Positions 28,918 through 37,008 of a stretch of DNA of 64,000 bases are shown one piece after another (the first letter of the stretch is position 1; every line of letters starts with the position of its first letter). Where the stretch lies: assembly GCA_021205455.1 (NCBI GenBank), contig JAJPXL010000045.1:1-64000 (forward strand). Direction: 5' to 3'. The translations under genes and the position numbers were made by a program. Under the pieces are notes generated by a model. The model was given only the letters and a program-made list of their open reading frames with translations. It did no database searches and was not told the DNA's origin. This DNA is from Clostridiales bacterium (GTDB taxonomy: Bacteria; Bacillota; Clostridia; Oscillospirales; Oscillospiraceae).

Positions 28918-29568
28918 ATGAAACTGAGCCCTTCCATACTTGCCGCCGACTTTGCCGCCCTGGGCGCGTGCTGCCGCACCGTGCTGGACGCAGGCGCGGA
29001 TATGATACACTTTGACGTGATGGACGGTCACTTTGTGGACAATCTGAGCTTCGGCCTGCCGGTGCTGCAGAGCCTGGACAAGGCCCTGCCCGACGCGGTG
29101 TTCGACGTTCATCTTATGATAACCAACCCGCGGCGTTATGTCAAGGCCTTCGCGGAGGCCGGAGCAGATTGGATCACCTTCCATGTGGAGGCGGAGGACA
29201 GCATCCCGGACACCATCCGGGCCATCCGGGCGGCGGGCTGCAAGGTGGGGCTGTCCTGCTCCCCGGGCACGCCGGTGGAGGTTATGCTGCCCTGGCTGAG
29301 CCAGATCGACCTGGCCCTGGTCATGGGGGTGCAGCCCGGCCAGGGGCAGCAGACCTTCCTGCCGGGGACTGAGCAGAAAATTGCCGCCATCCGGGCGGAG
29401 CGGGACCGCCTGGGTCTGGCGCTGGAGATCAGCGTGGACGGCGGCGTGAACCTGGACACCACCGGCCCTCTGTGCAAGGCCGCCGGAGCGGACATCCTGG
29501 TGGCCGGCTCCGCCGTGTTCAACGCGCCGGACGTGGCGGCGGCGGTGCGGGCCTTTCAGGCGCTGTGA
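28918..29568 (+). CDS. rpe: Ribulose-phosphate 3-epimerase
   Basis: LSPSILAADFAAL, HFDVMDGHFVDNLSFG, FDVHLMITNP, EISVDGGVN. Confidence 0.95.
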   Translation: MKLSPSILAADFAALGACCRTVLDAGADMIHFDVMDGHFVDNLSFGLPVLQSLDKALPDAVFDVHLMITNPRRYVKAFAEAGADWITFHVEAEDSIPDTIRAIRAAGCKVGLSCSPGTPVEVMLPWLSQIDLALVMGVQPGQGQQTFLPGTEQKIAAIRAERDRLGLALEISVDGGVNLDTTGPLCKAAGADILVAGSAVFNAPDVAAAVRAFQAL

Positions 29569-29577
29569 GGTGGCGCG

Positions 29578-30270
29578 ATGATACACACCGTACTGTTTGA
29601 CATTGACGATACCCTGTACAGCTACACCAGGGCGGACGCGGTGGCCTTCCCGGCCCTGGCCGCCTATGCCCGGGAGCGGTTTGGCGTCTCCTATGACCGC
29701 TTCTATGACCTGTACTGGGCGGCCTATCGGGAGCAGATTCGCCGGGTGGGCCATGAGTGCGGGGCCACCCACAGCCGCGTGTTGCGGTGCCAGATCATGC
29801 TGGAGTGGCTGGATCAGCCCCTGACCTATGCCCGTGAAATGGAAGGGCTGTATTGGAACACCCTGCTGGATGCCATGGAGCCGACCCCCGGCATGGAGGA
29901 CTGCCTGAAAACGTTGAAAGCCCAGGGCGTTCGCCTGGGCATCGGCACGGACCTGACCGCCGGCTGGCAGCTGGCCAAGCTGGAGCGGCTGGGGTTCCTG
30001 CCCTACTTCGATTTCATGGTGTGCAGCGAGGAGGCCGGCGCGGACAAGCCCGCCCCCCGGTTCTTTGCCCTGTGCCTGGAAAAGGCGGGGTGCGCGCCGG
30101 AGGAATGCCTCTTTGTGGGGGACAACCTGCGCCGGGACGTGCAGGGCGCCGACCGGGCGGGGATGCACGGAATATGGTTCCAGCCAGACGACGGGAAGGC
30201 AGCCGGTGTGGACGGGATACTCCGCATCCGGTCCATGGCCGAGCTGCCCGCCCTCGCGGAAACCCTTTGA
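29578..30270 (+). CDS. HAD-superfamily hydrolase (YjjG-like)
   Basis: FDIDDTLY, IGTDLTAGWQLAKLERLG, GADKPAPRFF, FVGDNLRRDVQGA. Confidence 0.88.
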   Translation: MIHTVLFDIDDTLYSYTRADAVAFPALAAYARERFGVSYDRFYDLYWAAYREQIRRVGHECGATHSRVLRCQIMLEWLDQPLTYAREMEGLYWNTLLDAMEPTPGMEDCLKTLKAQGVRLGIGTDLTAGWQLAKLERLGFLPYFDFMVCSEEAGADKPAPRFFALCLEKAGCAPEECLFVGDNLRRDVQGADRAGMHGIWFQPDDGKAAGVDGILRIRSMAELPALAETL

Positions 30271-30626
30271 TGCGGGGCGGTTTCCCCGCCCTTTGCCTGA
30301 CGCAGCCGAAGGGAATGGAATAAAAAGTTGTGAAAACACGTTGTTATCAGCGGATACAGCCACTCTTTTTAAAAAATGGAAAGGGTAGCCATTCGTTGTT
30401 TTGCCAGAAAGCTGTCGCATTTGTTTTTTCTTTTTGTGAAAAAATTTCCCGTGCATTTCTTGCAAAAACGGTCGGATTGTGTTATGATAATTGCGCTGAG
30501 GGTGAAACGGCTGTGCGGGTTCTGCAATCGCATTACCAGAAACACAGAAGGACATCTTCTTTTTTGAAAACGCCTGAGTGATGCATTCGGGCGTTTTCTT
30601 TTATGTTCTGTTTGCTGCAGCGCCTC

Positions 30627-30923
30627 CTACAGAATCATGACGGCGGTGACCACCGCTGCCAGAATCATGGCGGCGGAGGCTGCTAGGTCCAGGCTGTCCC
30701 GCAGCCGGGCGATGGTGTGCCACCTGCCCGCGGGAGCGGCGTGCTCCTGAGAGGCGGGGGCTTCCGGCTCCTCCGGCTCCGCCAGCAGAGCCTGCTGGGC
30801 GGCCAGCTTTTCCTTATATTCCTCAAAATCAATGACGTTATCTTCGTGGCGGATGAAACTCCGGGTGGTAAAATAAATGGTTTCCGTGGCAGATCCTCCA
30901 ATCTGGTTCCAACGCAAGAACAT
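30627..30923 (-). CDS. Small single-TM protein, predicted LexA-regulated
   Basis: ATG at 30923 (inside proximal SOS box), AGGAA upstream, acidic/coiled region then C-terminal TM (LDLAASAAMILAAVVTAVMIL); 98 aa. Confidence 0.65.
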   Translation of the reverse strand: MFLRWNQIGGSATETIYFTTRSFIRHEDNVIDFEEYKEKLAAQQALLAEPEEPEAPASQEHAAPAGRWHTIARLRDSLDLAASAAMILAAVVTAVMIL

Positions 30924-30973
30924 TTGTTCTATTTCCTGGTTCCTATAATAGCACATATGTTCGATTTGCGCAA
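30918..30973 (-). promoter_or_regulatory. Promoter with two LexA/DinR-type SOS boxes
   Basis: Minus strand: TTGCGC - 17 bp - TATTAT (30973-30945); box 1 GAACATTTGTTC (30918-30929), exact match to GAAC-N4-GTTC; box 2 CGAACATATGTGC (30951-30963) in the spacer. Confidence 0.65.
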
Positions 30974-31009
30974 GAGGTTTTTTCCGATTTTTCGACAAAA
31001 TTTTCCGGC

Positions 31010-31132
31010 TCAGGCGGCATCCTCCTCCAGTTCCGCCAGCGCCTCGCCGAGATTGTCGGCGGAGAACAGGAACGCTCCAAACTGATCGTACACTTCCACA
31101 TGGCCTCTGACATAACAGATTCTTACTTGCAT
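31010..31132 (-). CDS. 40-aa hypothetical protein, below the ORF-track length cutoff
   Basis: MQVRICYVRGHVEVYDQFGAFLFSADNLGEALAELEEDAA; preceded by AAAGGAGG SD and TATACT -10 on the minus strand. Confidence 0.6.
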   Translation of the reverse strand: MQVRICYVRGHVEVYDQFGAFLFSADNLGEALAELEEDAA

Positions 31133-31380
31133 GGCGGTTAGCCTCCTTTTGTTTGATGAAACCAGTATAGCATGGAAGGTGTCCAATAATCTGGACAGCG
31201 TTGCCGTTGGGAGAAGTTTTTCAGGGGGGTTCCTGAGATGAGGCCCTTTGGAGGGAATAGGGGCGGCCCTCGTTCCAAATCGTTTACGCTTTGTTTCCCC
31301 TTTGTTCCCGCATTGTTCTTGCTTTTTCCGGTGCGGAGGGGGTATAATGGCCCAAACACCCTTCCAGGAGAGTTATTAGA

Positions 31381-31872
31381 ATGAAACGAACTGCCTTCCG
31401 CGTGATACATATGATATTCCGCGTCCTCTTTACCTTCTTCGTCCTGTGGGCCATCCTCTTTATCTTCCAGAACAGCCTGGAGTCAGGGGCCCTGTCCTCC
31501 AGCCGCAGCGCGGAGTTCACCGCCATGCTGAACGCCGTCCTGGGCAGGCTGGGTATTTCCGCCCTGTCTGAGGCAATGGTGCGGAAGCTGGCCCATTATG
31601 CGGAGTTCGCCCTGCTGGGCTTCCTGCTGATGCTGTGTGTGCGGGTCTACACCCCCCGCTATGTGCGCTACAGCTGCTGGCCGCTGCTGATTGGTATGTG
31701 CGTGGCCAACCTGGACGAGACGATTCAGATTTATGTGGATGGGCGCAACAGCAGCGTCATTGACGTGTGGATCGACTTCAGCGGGGTTTGCGGCGGACTG
31801 CTGGCCGGATTCCTGGTGTGTATCCTGCTGAGCCTGATTCTGTCCACCTTCGGGCTCAGACGCAAGCGATAA
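31381..31872 (+). CDS. VanZ-family membrane protein
   Basis: RKLAHYAEFALLGFLL, DETIQIYVDGRNSSVIDVWIDFSG. Confidence 0.9.
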   Translation: MKRTAFRVIHMIFRVLFTFFVLWAILFIFQNSLESGALSSSRSAEFTAMLNAVLGRLGISALSEAMVRKLAHYAEFALLGFLLMLCVRVYTPRYVRYSCWPLLIGMCVANLDETIQIYVDGRNSSVIDVWIDFSGVCGGLLAGFLVCILLSLILSTFGLRRKR

Positions 31873-31889
31873 CGGCTCCTCAAAACAAA

Positions 31890-31929
31890 ACACCGCCCTC
31901 TGTCAAGGACAGAGGGCGGTGTGCGTTTT
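31890..31929 (+). terminator. Terminator of the VanZ gene (bidirectional)
   Basis: ACACCGCCCTCTGTC-AAG-GACAGAGGGCGGTGT GCGTTTTT. Confidence 0.8.
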
Positions 31930-31951
31930 TGTTCTTTTGTAAGGGGGCGTT

Positions 31952-33457
31952 TTACTCTGCGCCCTGCTTCACCGCTTCGGCGGCCTCCTCCTGGATGTCC
32001 TCCCAGTTGGAGAGCATGGGTTCCACGTCCTCCTTGCCCCTGATCTTCCGGTCCACATAGTTCTTCGTCAGCTTGTACACCAGGGGGGAGAGGGCCAGCA
32101 CGCCGATCAGGTTGGGGATCATCATCATGCCGTTCAGGGTGTCCGCAATATCCCAGGCCAGGTTGTCGCTCATGACGGCGCCGCCGAAGATGGCCACCAC
32201 GAACACCACCCGGTACACGATGGTGTACTTCTCGCCAAAGAGGAACTCGCAGGCCTTGGTGCCGTAATGGCTCCAGCCCAGCACGGTGGAGAAGGCGAAC
32301 AGCATAATGGCGATGGCCACGAAGGCCGCGCCGATCTGCCCAAAGTGCATGGAGAAGACGGTGCCCACCATATTGGCCTTGGTCAGCTCCACGCCCTCGT
32401 ACTCGGTCAGGACCACGCCGGTGTCCAGGTCCACCAGGCCGGAGGACAGGATGGAGAAGGCGGTGAGGGTGCAGACCACGATGGTGTCCGCAAAGACCTC
32501 AAAGATGCCCCACATACCCTGGCGCACAGGCTCCCGCACGTTGGAGTTGGAGTGTACCATGACGGAGGAGCCGAGGCCCGCCTCGTTGGAGAAGACGCCC
32601 CGCTTCATGCCCTGCTCGATGGCCAGGCGGATGCCGGAGCCAACGATGCCGCCGCCGACAGCCTTCATGGCGAAGGCACCCTTGAAGATGGCGGTGAACA
32701 CCGCGCCGAACTGGCTGATGTTGGTGCAGAAAATCACGACGGAGCCCAGGATGTACAGCACCACCATGAAGGGGACGATTTTCTCCGTCACCGAGGCGAT
32801 GCGCTTCAGGCCGCCCACAATGACCAGCCCCGCCAGCACCAGCACCACCACGCCGGTGACGGCAGTGGGGACGCCGAAGGCGGACTGCATATTGCCGGAG
32901 ATGGAGTTCACCTGGGTCATGTTGCCGATGCCGAAGGAGGCCAGGAAGCAGAATATGGAGAACAGCACCGCCAGCACGGAGCCCAGACCCTTGCAGTGCT
33001 TCTTGGCGCCCAGGCCGTCCCGCAGGTAGTACATGGCGCCGCCGGACCACTCGCCGTTCTGGTTCTTCCGGCGGTAGTAGATGCCCAGCACGTTTTCGGA
33101 GTAGTTGGTCATCATGCCGAAGAAGGCGATGATCCACATCCAGAACACGGCCCCGGGGCCGCCTACGATGATGGCCCCCGCCACGCCCACGATGTTGCCG
33201 GTGCCAACGGTGGCCGCCAGGGCGGTACACAGCGACTGGAACTGGGAGATGGACTTGTCCTTGGTGTGGCCTACCACTTCTTTATCCTGGAAGATGGCGC
33301 CGATGGTCATCTTCATCCAGTGGCCGATGTGGGTGATCTGGAAGAACTTCGTCAGGAAGGTCATCAGTATGCCCACTGCGGCCAACAGGATCAGGGCAGG
33401 CCAGCCCCAGACCACGTTGTTGACAGCGCTGTTGATGTTGGTAATCAGTTCAATCAT
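31952..33457 (-). CDS. AGCS-family Na+:alanine/glycine symporter
   Basis: TVGTGNIVGVAGAIIVGGPGAVFWMW, FSNEAGLGSSVMVHS; true start ATG at 33457, the longer ORF runs through riboswitch leader. Confidence 0.93.
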   Translation of the reverse strand: MIELITNINSAVNNVVWGWPALILLAAVGILMTFLTKFFQITHIGHWMKMTIGAIFQDKEVVGHTKDKSISQFQSLCTALAATVGTGNIVGVAGAIIVGGPGAVFWMWIIAFFGMMTNYSENVLGIYYRRKNQNGEWSGGAMYYLRDGLGAKKHCKGLGSVLAVLFSIFCFLASFGIGNMTQVNSISGNMQSAFGVPTAVTGVVVLVLAGLVIVGGLKRIASVTEKIVPFMVVLYILGSVVIFCTNISQFGAVFTAIFKGAFAMKAVGGGIVGSGIRLAIEQGMKRGVFSNEAGLGSSVMVHSNSNVREPVRQGMWGIFEVFADTIVVCTLTAFSILSSGLVDLDTGVVLTEYEGVELTKANMVGTVFSMHFGQIGAAFVAIAIMLFAFSTVLGWSHYGTKACEFLFGEKYTIVYRVVFVVAIFGGAVMSDNLAWDIADTLNGMMMIPNLIGVLALSPLVYKLTKNYVDRKIRGKEDVEPMLSNWEDIQEEAAEAVKQGAE

Positions 33458-33516
33458 TGGGAATCCTCTCTTTCCGTTTCTGCATCCTCGCCTCCGCCCG
33501 CCGGGTCGCGGACATT

Positions 33517-33546
33517 GAAAAAGGACAGACCCCCAAAGGTCTGCCC
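33517..33546 (-). terminator. Riboswitch expression-platform terminator
   Basis: Minus strand GGCAGACCTTTGGGGGTCTGTCCTTTTTC just upstream of the AGCS start. Confidence 0.65.
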
Positions 33547-33610
33547 TCAAGCGACAAACTGAACCTGGCGCGGAGGGCGACGCCCTCCCCATCCTGACGG
33601 ATGCTGCCGT

Positions 33611-33790
33611 TTCCGCTCTGTCCTTTTGCCTGAGAGATTTGCAAGGGCTTCCGCCCCGCATTGCACCTTCGGCCTCCGCGTCTTGCGCGGACTTCTCCAG
33701 AGTGCCATCCGCTTACAGTCCCGGCCTCCCCCTTGAGGCCCCTGAGAGTGTTACTCCTTCGGCAGGCGGCGGGGCAACGGTATGCCGCCC
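33611..33790 (-). ncRNA. Glycine riboswitch (gcvT family), tandem-like
   Basis: Minus strand CCGAAGGAGTAACACTCTCAGG ... CTGGAGAAGTCC...GGCCGAAGGTGCAATGC...GCAAATCTCTCAGGCAAAAGGACAGAG; upstream promoter TTGAAA-17-TATAAT. Confidence 0.85.
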
Positions 33791-34065
33791 TGTTTCCTGC
33801 AAGCATCTTCTGGCTATATGGGTCATTATACGCCCGCCACGGTATTTTTTCAACCGTTTTTTCGGCGGAACGGATTTTTTTCTGTTTTCCACAAAGGGAC
33901 GGGGAGAATGGGCGGCCTCTTTTGTCCGTCTGCGTCAAAAATGCAGGAAAGCGCCTCCGAAGTTGCATACGATTTTTTTCGCGAAAGCGTCAGTTTGCTC
34001 TTGTCAACTGCCGCCAAATCCGATACAATAGAAGGCGATTTGAGATAGATAAGGTGTGTGTCACT

Positions 34066-35334
34066 ATGGAAAAGGTACCTTTCGTCAATCAGGCCCAGCT
34101 GGAGGCCATCTGCGCCCAGTACCCCACCCCCTTCCATCTGTACGATGAGGCGGGCATCCGGGCCACCGCCCGGGCCGTCCGGGAGGCGTTTGCCTGGAAT
34201 CCGGGGTTTCGGGAGCATTTCGCGGTAAAGGCCACCCCCACCCCTCAGATTCTGGACATCCTCCGGGAGGAGGGCTGCGGCGTGGACTGCTCCTCCCTGA
34301 CCGAGCTGATGATGAGCGAGCGCTGCGGCTTCCAGGGGGAGGAGATCATGTTCTCCTCCAACGACACCCCCGCTGAGGAGTTCGTCAAGGCCGCCCAGCT
34401 GGGGGCCGTCATCAATCTGGACGACTATACTCACATTGACTTCCTGGAGAAGACCATCGGCTATATTCCGGAGACCATCTCTTGCCGCTTTAACCCCGGC
34501 GGCGTGTTCCAGCTGGGGGAGAGCAAGGAGGGCTTTCAGGTCATGGACAGCCCCGGCGACGCCAAGTACGGCTTCACCCGGCTCCAGCTCTTTGACGGCT
34601 TCCAAAAGCTGAAGGCCATGGGGGCCAAGCACTTCGGCCTCCACGCCTTCCTGGCCTCCAACACCATCTCCAATGACTACTACCCCGCCCTGGCCGGTCA
34701 GCTCTTCCGGCTGGCGGTGGAGCTGGAGCGGGAGACCGGCTGCGACATCGACTTCATCAACCTCTCCGGCGGCGTGGGGGTGGACTATCGCCCGGAGCAG
34801 CCCGCCAACGACATCTACGCCATCGGCGAGGGGGTGCGGCAGCAGTATGAGGCCATCCTGGTCCCCGCCGGGATGGGGGATGTCCGCATCCTCACCGAGA
34901 TGGGCCGGTATATGCTGGCCTCCCACGGCTGCCTGGTGACCCGGGCTATCCACGCCAAGCACACCTATAAGGAGTATATCGGGGTGGATGCCTGCGCCGC
35001 CAACCTGATGCGCCCTGCAATGTACGGCGCGTACCACCACATCACCGTCATGGGCAAGGAGGATTGGCCCTGTGACCACAGGTATGACGTGGTGGGCAGC
35101 CTGTGCGAGAATAACGACAAGTTCGCCATCGACCGGATGCTGCCCCGCATCGACACCGGCGACCTGCTGGTGATTCACGACACCGGCGCCCACGGCTTCT
35201 CCATGGGCTACAACTACAACGGCCGCCTCCGCTCGGCGGAGCTGCTGCTCCAGGAGGACGGCAATGTGCGGATGATTCGCCGGGCCGAGACGCCGGAGGA
35301 CTACTTTGCCACCCTGATCTGGGATAAGGATTGA
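34066..35334 (+). CDS. lysA: Diaminopimelate decarboxylase family protein
   Basis: PLP fold-III: YDEAGIRATARAV, FAVKATPTPQIL, HAFLASN, NLSGGVGVDY, GAHGFSMGYNYNGRLRSAELLL. Confidence 0.85.
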   Translation: MEKVPFVNQAQLEAICAQYPTPFHLYDEAGIRATARAVREAFAWNPGFREHFAVKATPTPQILDILREEGCGVDCSSLTELMMSERCGFQGEEIMFSSNDTPAEEFVKAAQLGAVINLDDYTHIDFLEKTIGYIPETISCRFNPGGVFQLGESKEGFQVMDSPGDAKYGFTRLQLFDGFQKLKAMGAKHFGLHAFLASNTISNDYYPALAGQLFRLAVELERETGCDIDFINLSGGVGVDYRPEQPANDIYAIGEGVRQQYEAILVPAGMGDVRILTEMGRYMLASHGCLVTRAIHAKHTYKEYIGVDACAANLMRPAMYGAYHHITVMGKEDWPCDHRYDVVGSLCENNDKFAIDRMLPRIDTGDLLVIHDTGAHGFSMGYNYNGRLRSAELLLQEDGNVRMIRRAETPEDYFATLIWDKD

Positions 35335-35360
35335 CGGAAAACAGAAAAAGCTTCAAAAAT

Positions 35361-35398
35361 CACGGGTGTATCGCCGAAGAAACGGCGATACACCCGTG
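35361..35398. terminator. Convergent terminator
   Basis: CACGGGTGTATCGCCG-AAGAAA-CGGCGATACACCCGTG, perfect 16-bp stem. Confidence 0.75.
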
Positions 35399-35428
35399 TT
35401 CTGTTTGCGGCCCGGCAGCGGCCATGCC

Positions 35429-36868
35429 TTACGTCAGCGTAAAGGAGTGAAAGTCGATTGCGCCTGCGCCGCGATACCGGAAGTACAGGGGCTTCACGCC
35501 GTCCCCTATGGTCATCCGGGCCTGATACTCGGTGTAGTCCTTTGTGGGTTTCATGGAGATGCTGGCGGCGATGGTGCGAAACGTGGGGGTGTCGGACACC
35601 TGCATCGTGCCGCCGTCCCCTTTCACCCGGACGGCGACGCCGGTGACGCTCCGCAGGTCAAAGTACTTGAATCCGGCCACCGCGCCTGCCCTCATGTTGG
35701 CGATGTACTGGTCGCCGTCCTCCTCCCGGTCTTTGCCGGTCTGGGTGAAGTAGGGGTGATTTTTCAGGGCCTTCTTCGGGTTGCTGCCGTCGTAACGGCC
35801 TACGCCGTCCCTGCTCCACAGGTTGCAGGCGATTCTGGCCTCGTACCGGCCCACGCCCCGCAGCGGGCCGCCGTTCAGGCCGCAGCTGGTGACCTCCGCC
35901 TGTTGGAAAGAGCCGTCGGGATTCTGCACCAGCTTCTCCGCGCAGGCCTGGCGGGAGTAGGAGTGCCGGTTGGTCTGCCGGTGGTAGAAGATGTACCAGT
36001 CCTCGCCCAGGTGGAGCATCCCGCCGTGGGTGTTGCCCAGGTAGTTGGTGCCCTTTGTCTCGTCCTCGTTGCCGTCCAGGAACAGGTCGCCCTGGCTGAC
36101 CAGCGTGCCGCCGTAGACAAAGCCACCGTCCGGCCGGTGGCTGGTGGCGTAGCACAGCTCATGGTTGTGCCGGGAGGAGTAGACGAAGATATAACGGTCG
36201 CCGTCCTTCCGGATGGAGCTGGCCTCGAAGAACTCATGGTTGGGGAAGGAGCCCGGCCCCTCCTTGGGGAACAGCAGCTTTGGCTCTGTCTTGATGGTCA
36301 CCATGTCCTGCTCCAGCTCCAGCACTACGCCGCCGTCGTTGCGGAGCTTCCGGAAGCCGGAGGCCACAGCAGGCACCGGGGTGTAGAAGCCGGAGTACAG
36401 CCACACCCGTCCGTCCTCGTCCGCCAGAACGCCGGGGTCGAAGGGCAGCTGATCGCCGGCGCGGCGGCCCCAGATGGTGCCGTCCGGATAATGGACGTGG
36501 CCCAGGAACTGATACTGCCCCGCCGGGGTGTCGCAGACGGCCACCCCCATCATGCCCATGAAATCGTAGGCGTAATACAGGTAATACCGCCCGTCCGGCC
36601 CCTGGCAGACGTCCGGCGCAAAGAGCAGGCGGATACCGAGCTTGTTCTTTGGATCCTGGTTCTTCCGGAAAATGACCCCTTCGTTTCGCCAGTCGCTGAG
36701 GTCGTCCACCGGAGCGGACCAGCAAACATAGTCGTTCATGCAGAAGATGGGCGCGTTGAATCGGTCGTGGGAGCCGTAGACATAGACACGGTCCCCAAAC
36801 ACATGGGGCTCGCCGTCCGGGATGTACTCCCAGGAGGGCAGGTAGGGGTTGTATACTTGTTGTTTCAT
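35429..36868 (-). CDS. Glycoside hydrolase family 43-like protein
   Basis: Five-bladed propeller-like start NPYLPSWEYIPDGEPHVFGDRVYVYGSHDR, APDVCQGPDGRYYLYYAY; start ATG 36868. Confidence 0.85.
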   Translation of the reverse strand: MKQQVYNPYLPSWEYIPDGEPHVFGDRVYVYGSHDRFNAPIFCMNDYVCWSAPVDDLSDWRNEGVIFRKNQDPKNKLGIRLLFAPDVCQGPDGRYYLYYAYDFMGMMGVAVCDTPAGQYQFLGHVHYPDGTIWGRRAGDQLPFDPGVLADEDGRVWLYSGFYTPVPAVASGFRKLRNDGGVVLELEQDMVTIKTEPKLLFPKEGPGSFPNHEFFEASSIRKDGDRYIFVYSSRHNHELCYATSHRPDGGFVYGGTLVSQGDLFLDGNEDETKGTNYLGNTHGGMLHLGEDWYIFYHRQTNRHSYSRQACAEKLVQNPDGSFQQAEVTSCGLNGGPLRGVGRYEARIACNLWSRDGVGRYDGSNPKKALKNHPYFTQTGKDREEDGDQYIANMRAGAVAGFKYFDLRSVTGVAVRVKGDGGTMQVSDTPTFRTIAASISMKPTKDYTEYQARMTIGDGVKPLYFRYRGAGAIDFHSFTLT

Positions 36869-37008
36869 GGATTCCTCTCCTGTCTCTGTGTGTAGTCCCG
36901 GCGGCTGAACGCTGACAGCGCTCCAACCGGGCAATGGGAAAAGGCCGCCGCCCTTGCGAGCGGCGGCCAAGGGGCCGCAGAGGGAAGCAGCCCCCTGTGG
37001 TTGGCGCG

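Noticed and set aside
33639-34031. ORFs across the glycine riboswitch region, including long N-terminal extensions of AGCS and lysA
   Set aside because: Sequence is explained by the riboswitch; internal ATGs at 33457 (minus) and 34066 (plus) fit the proteins.
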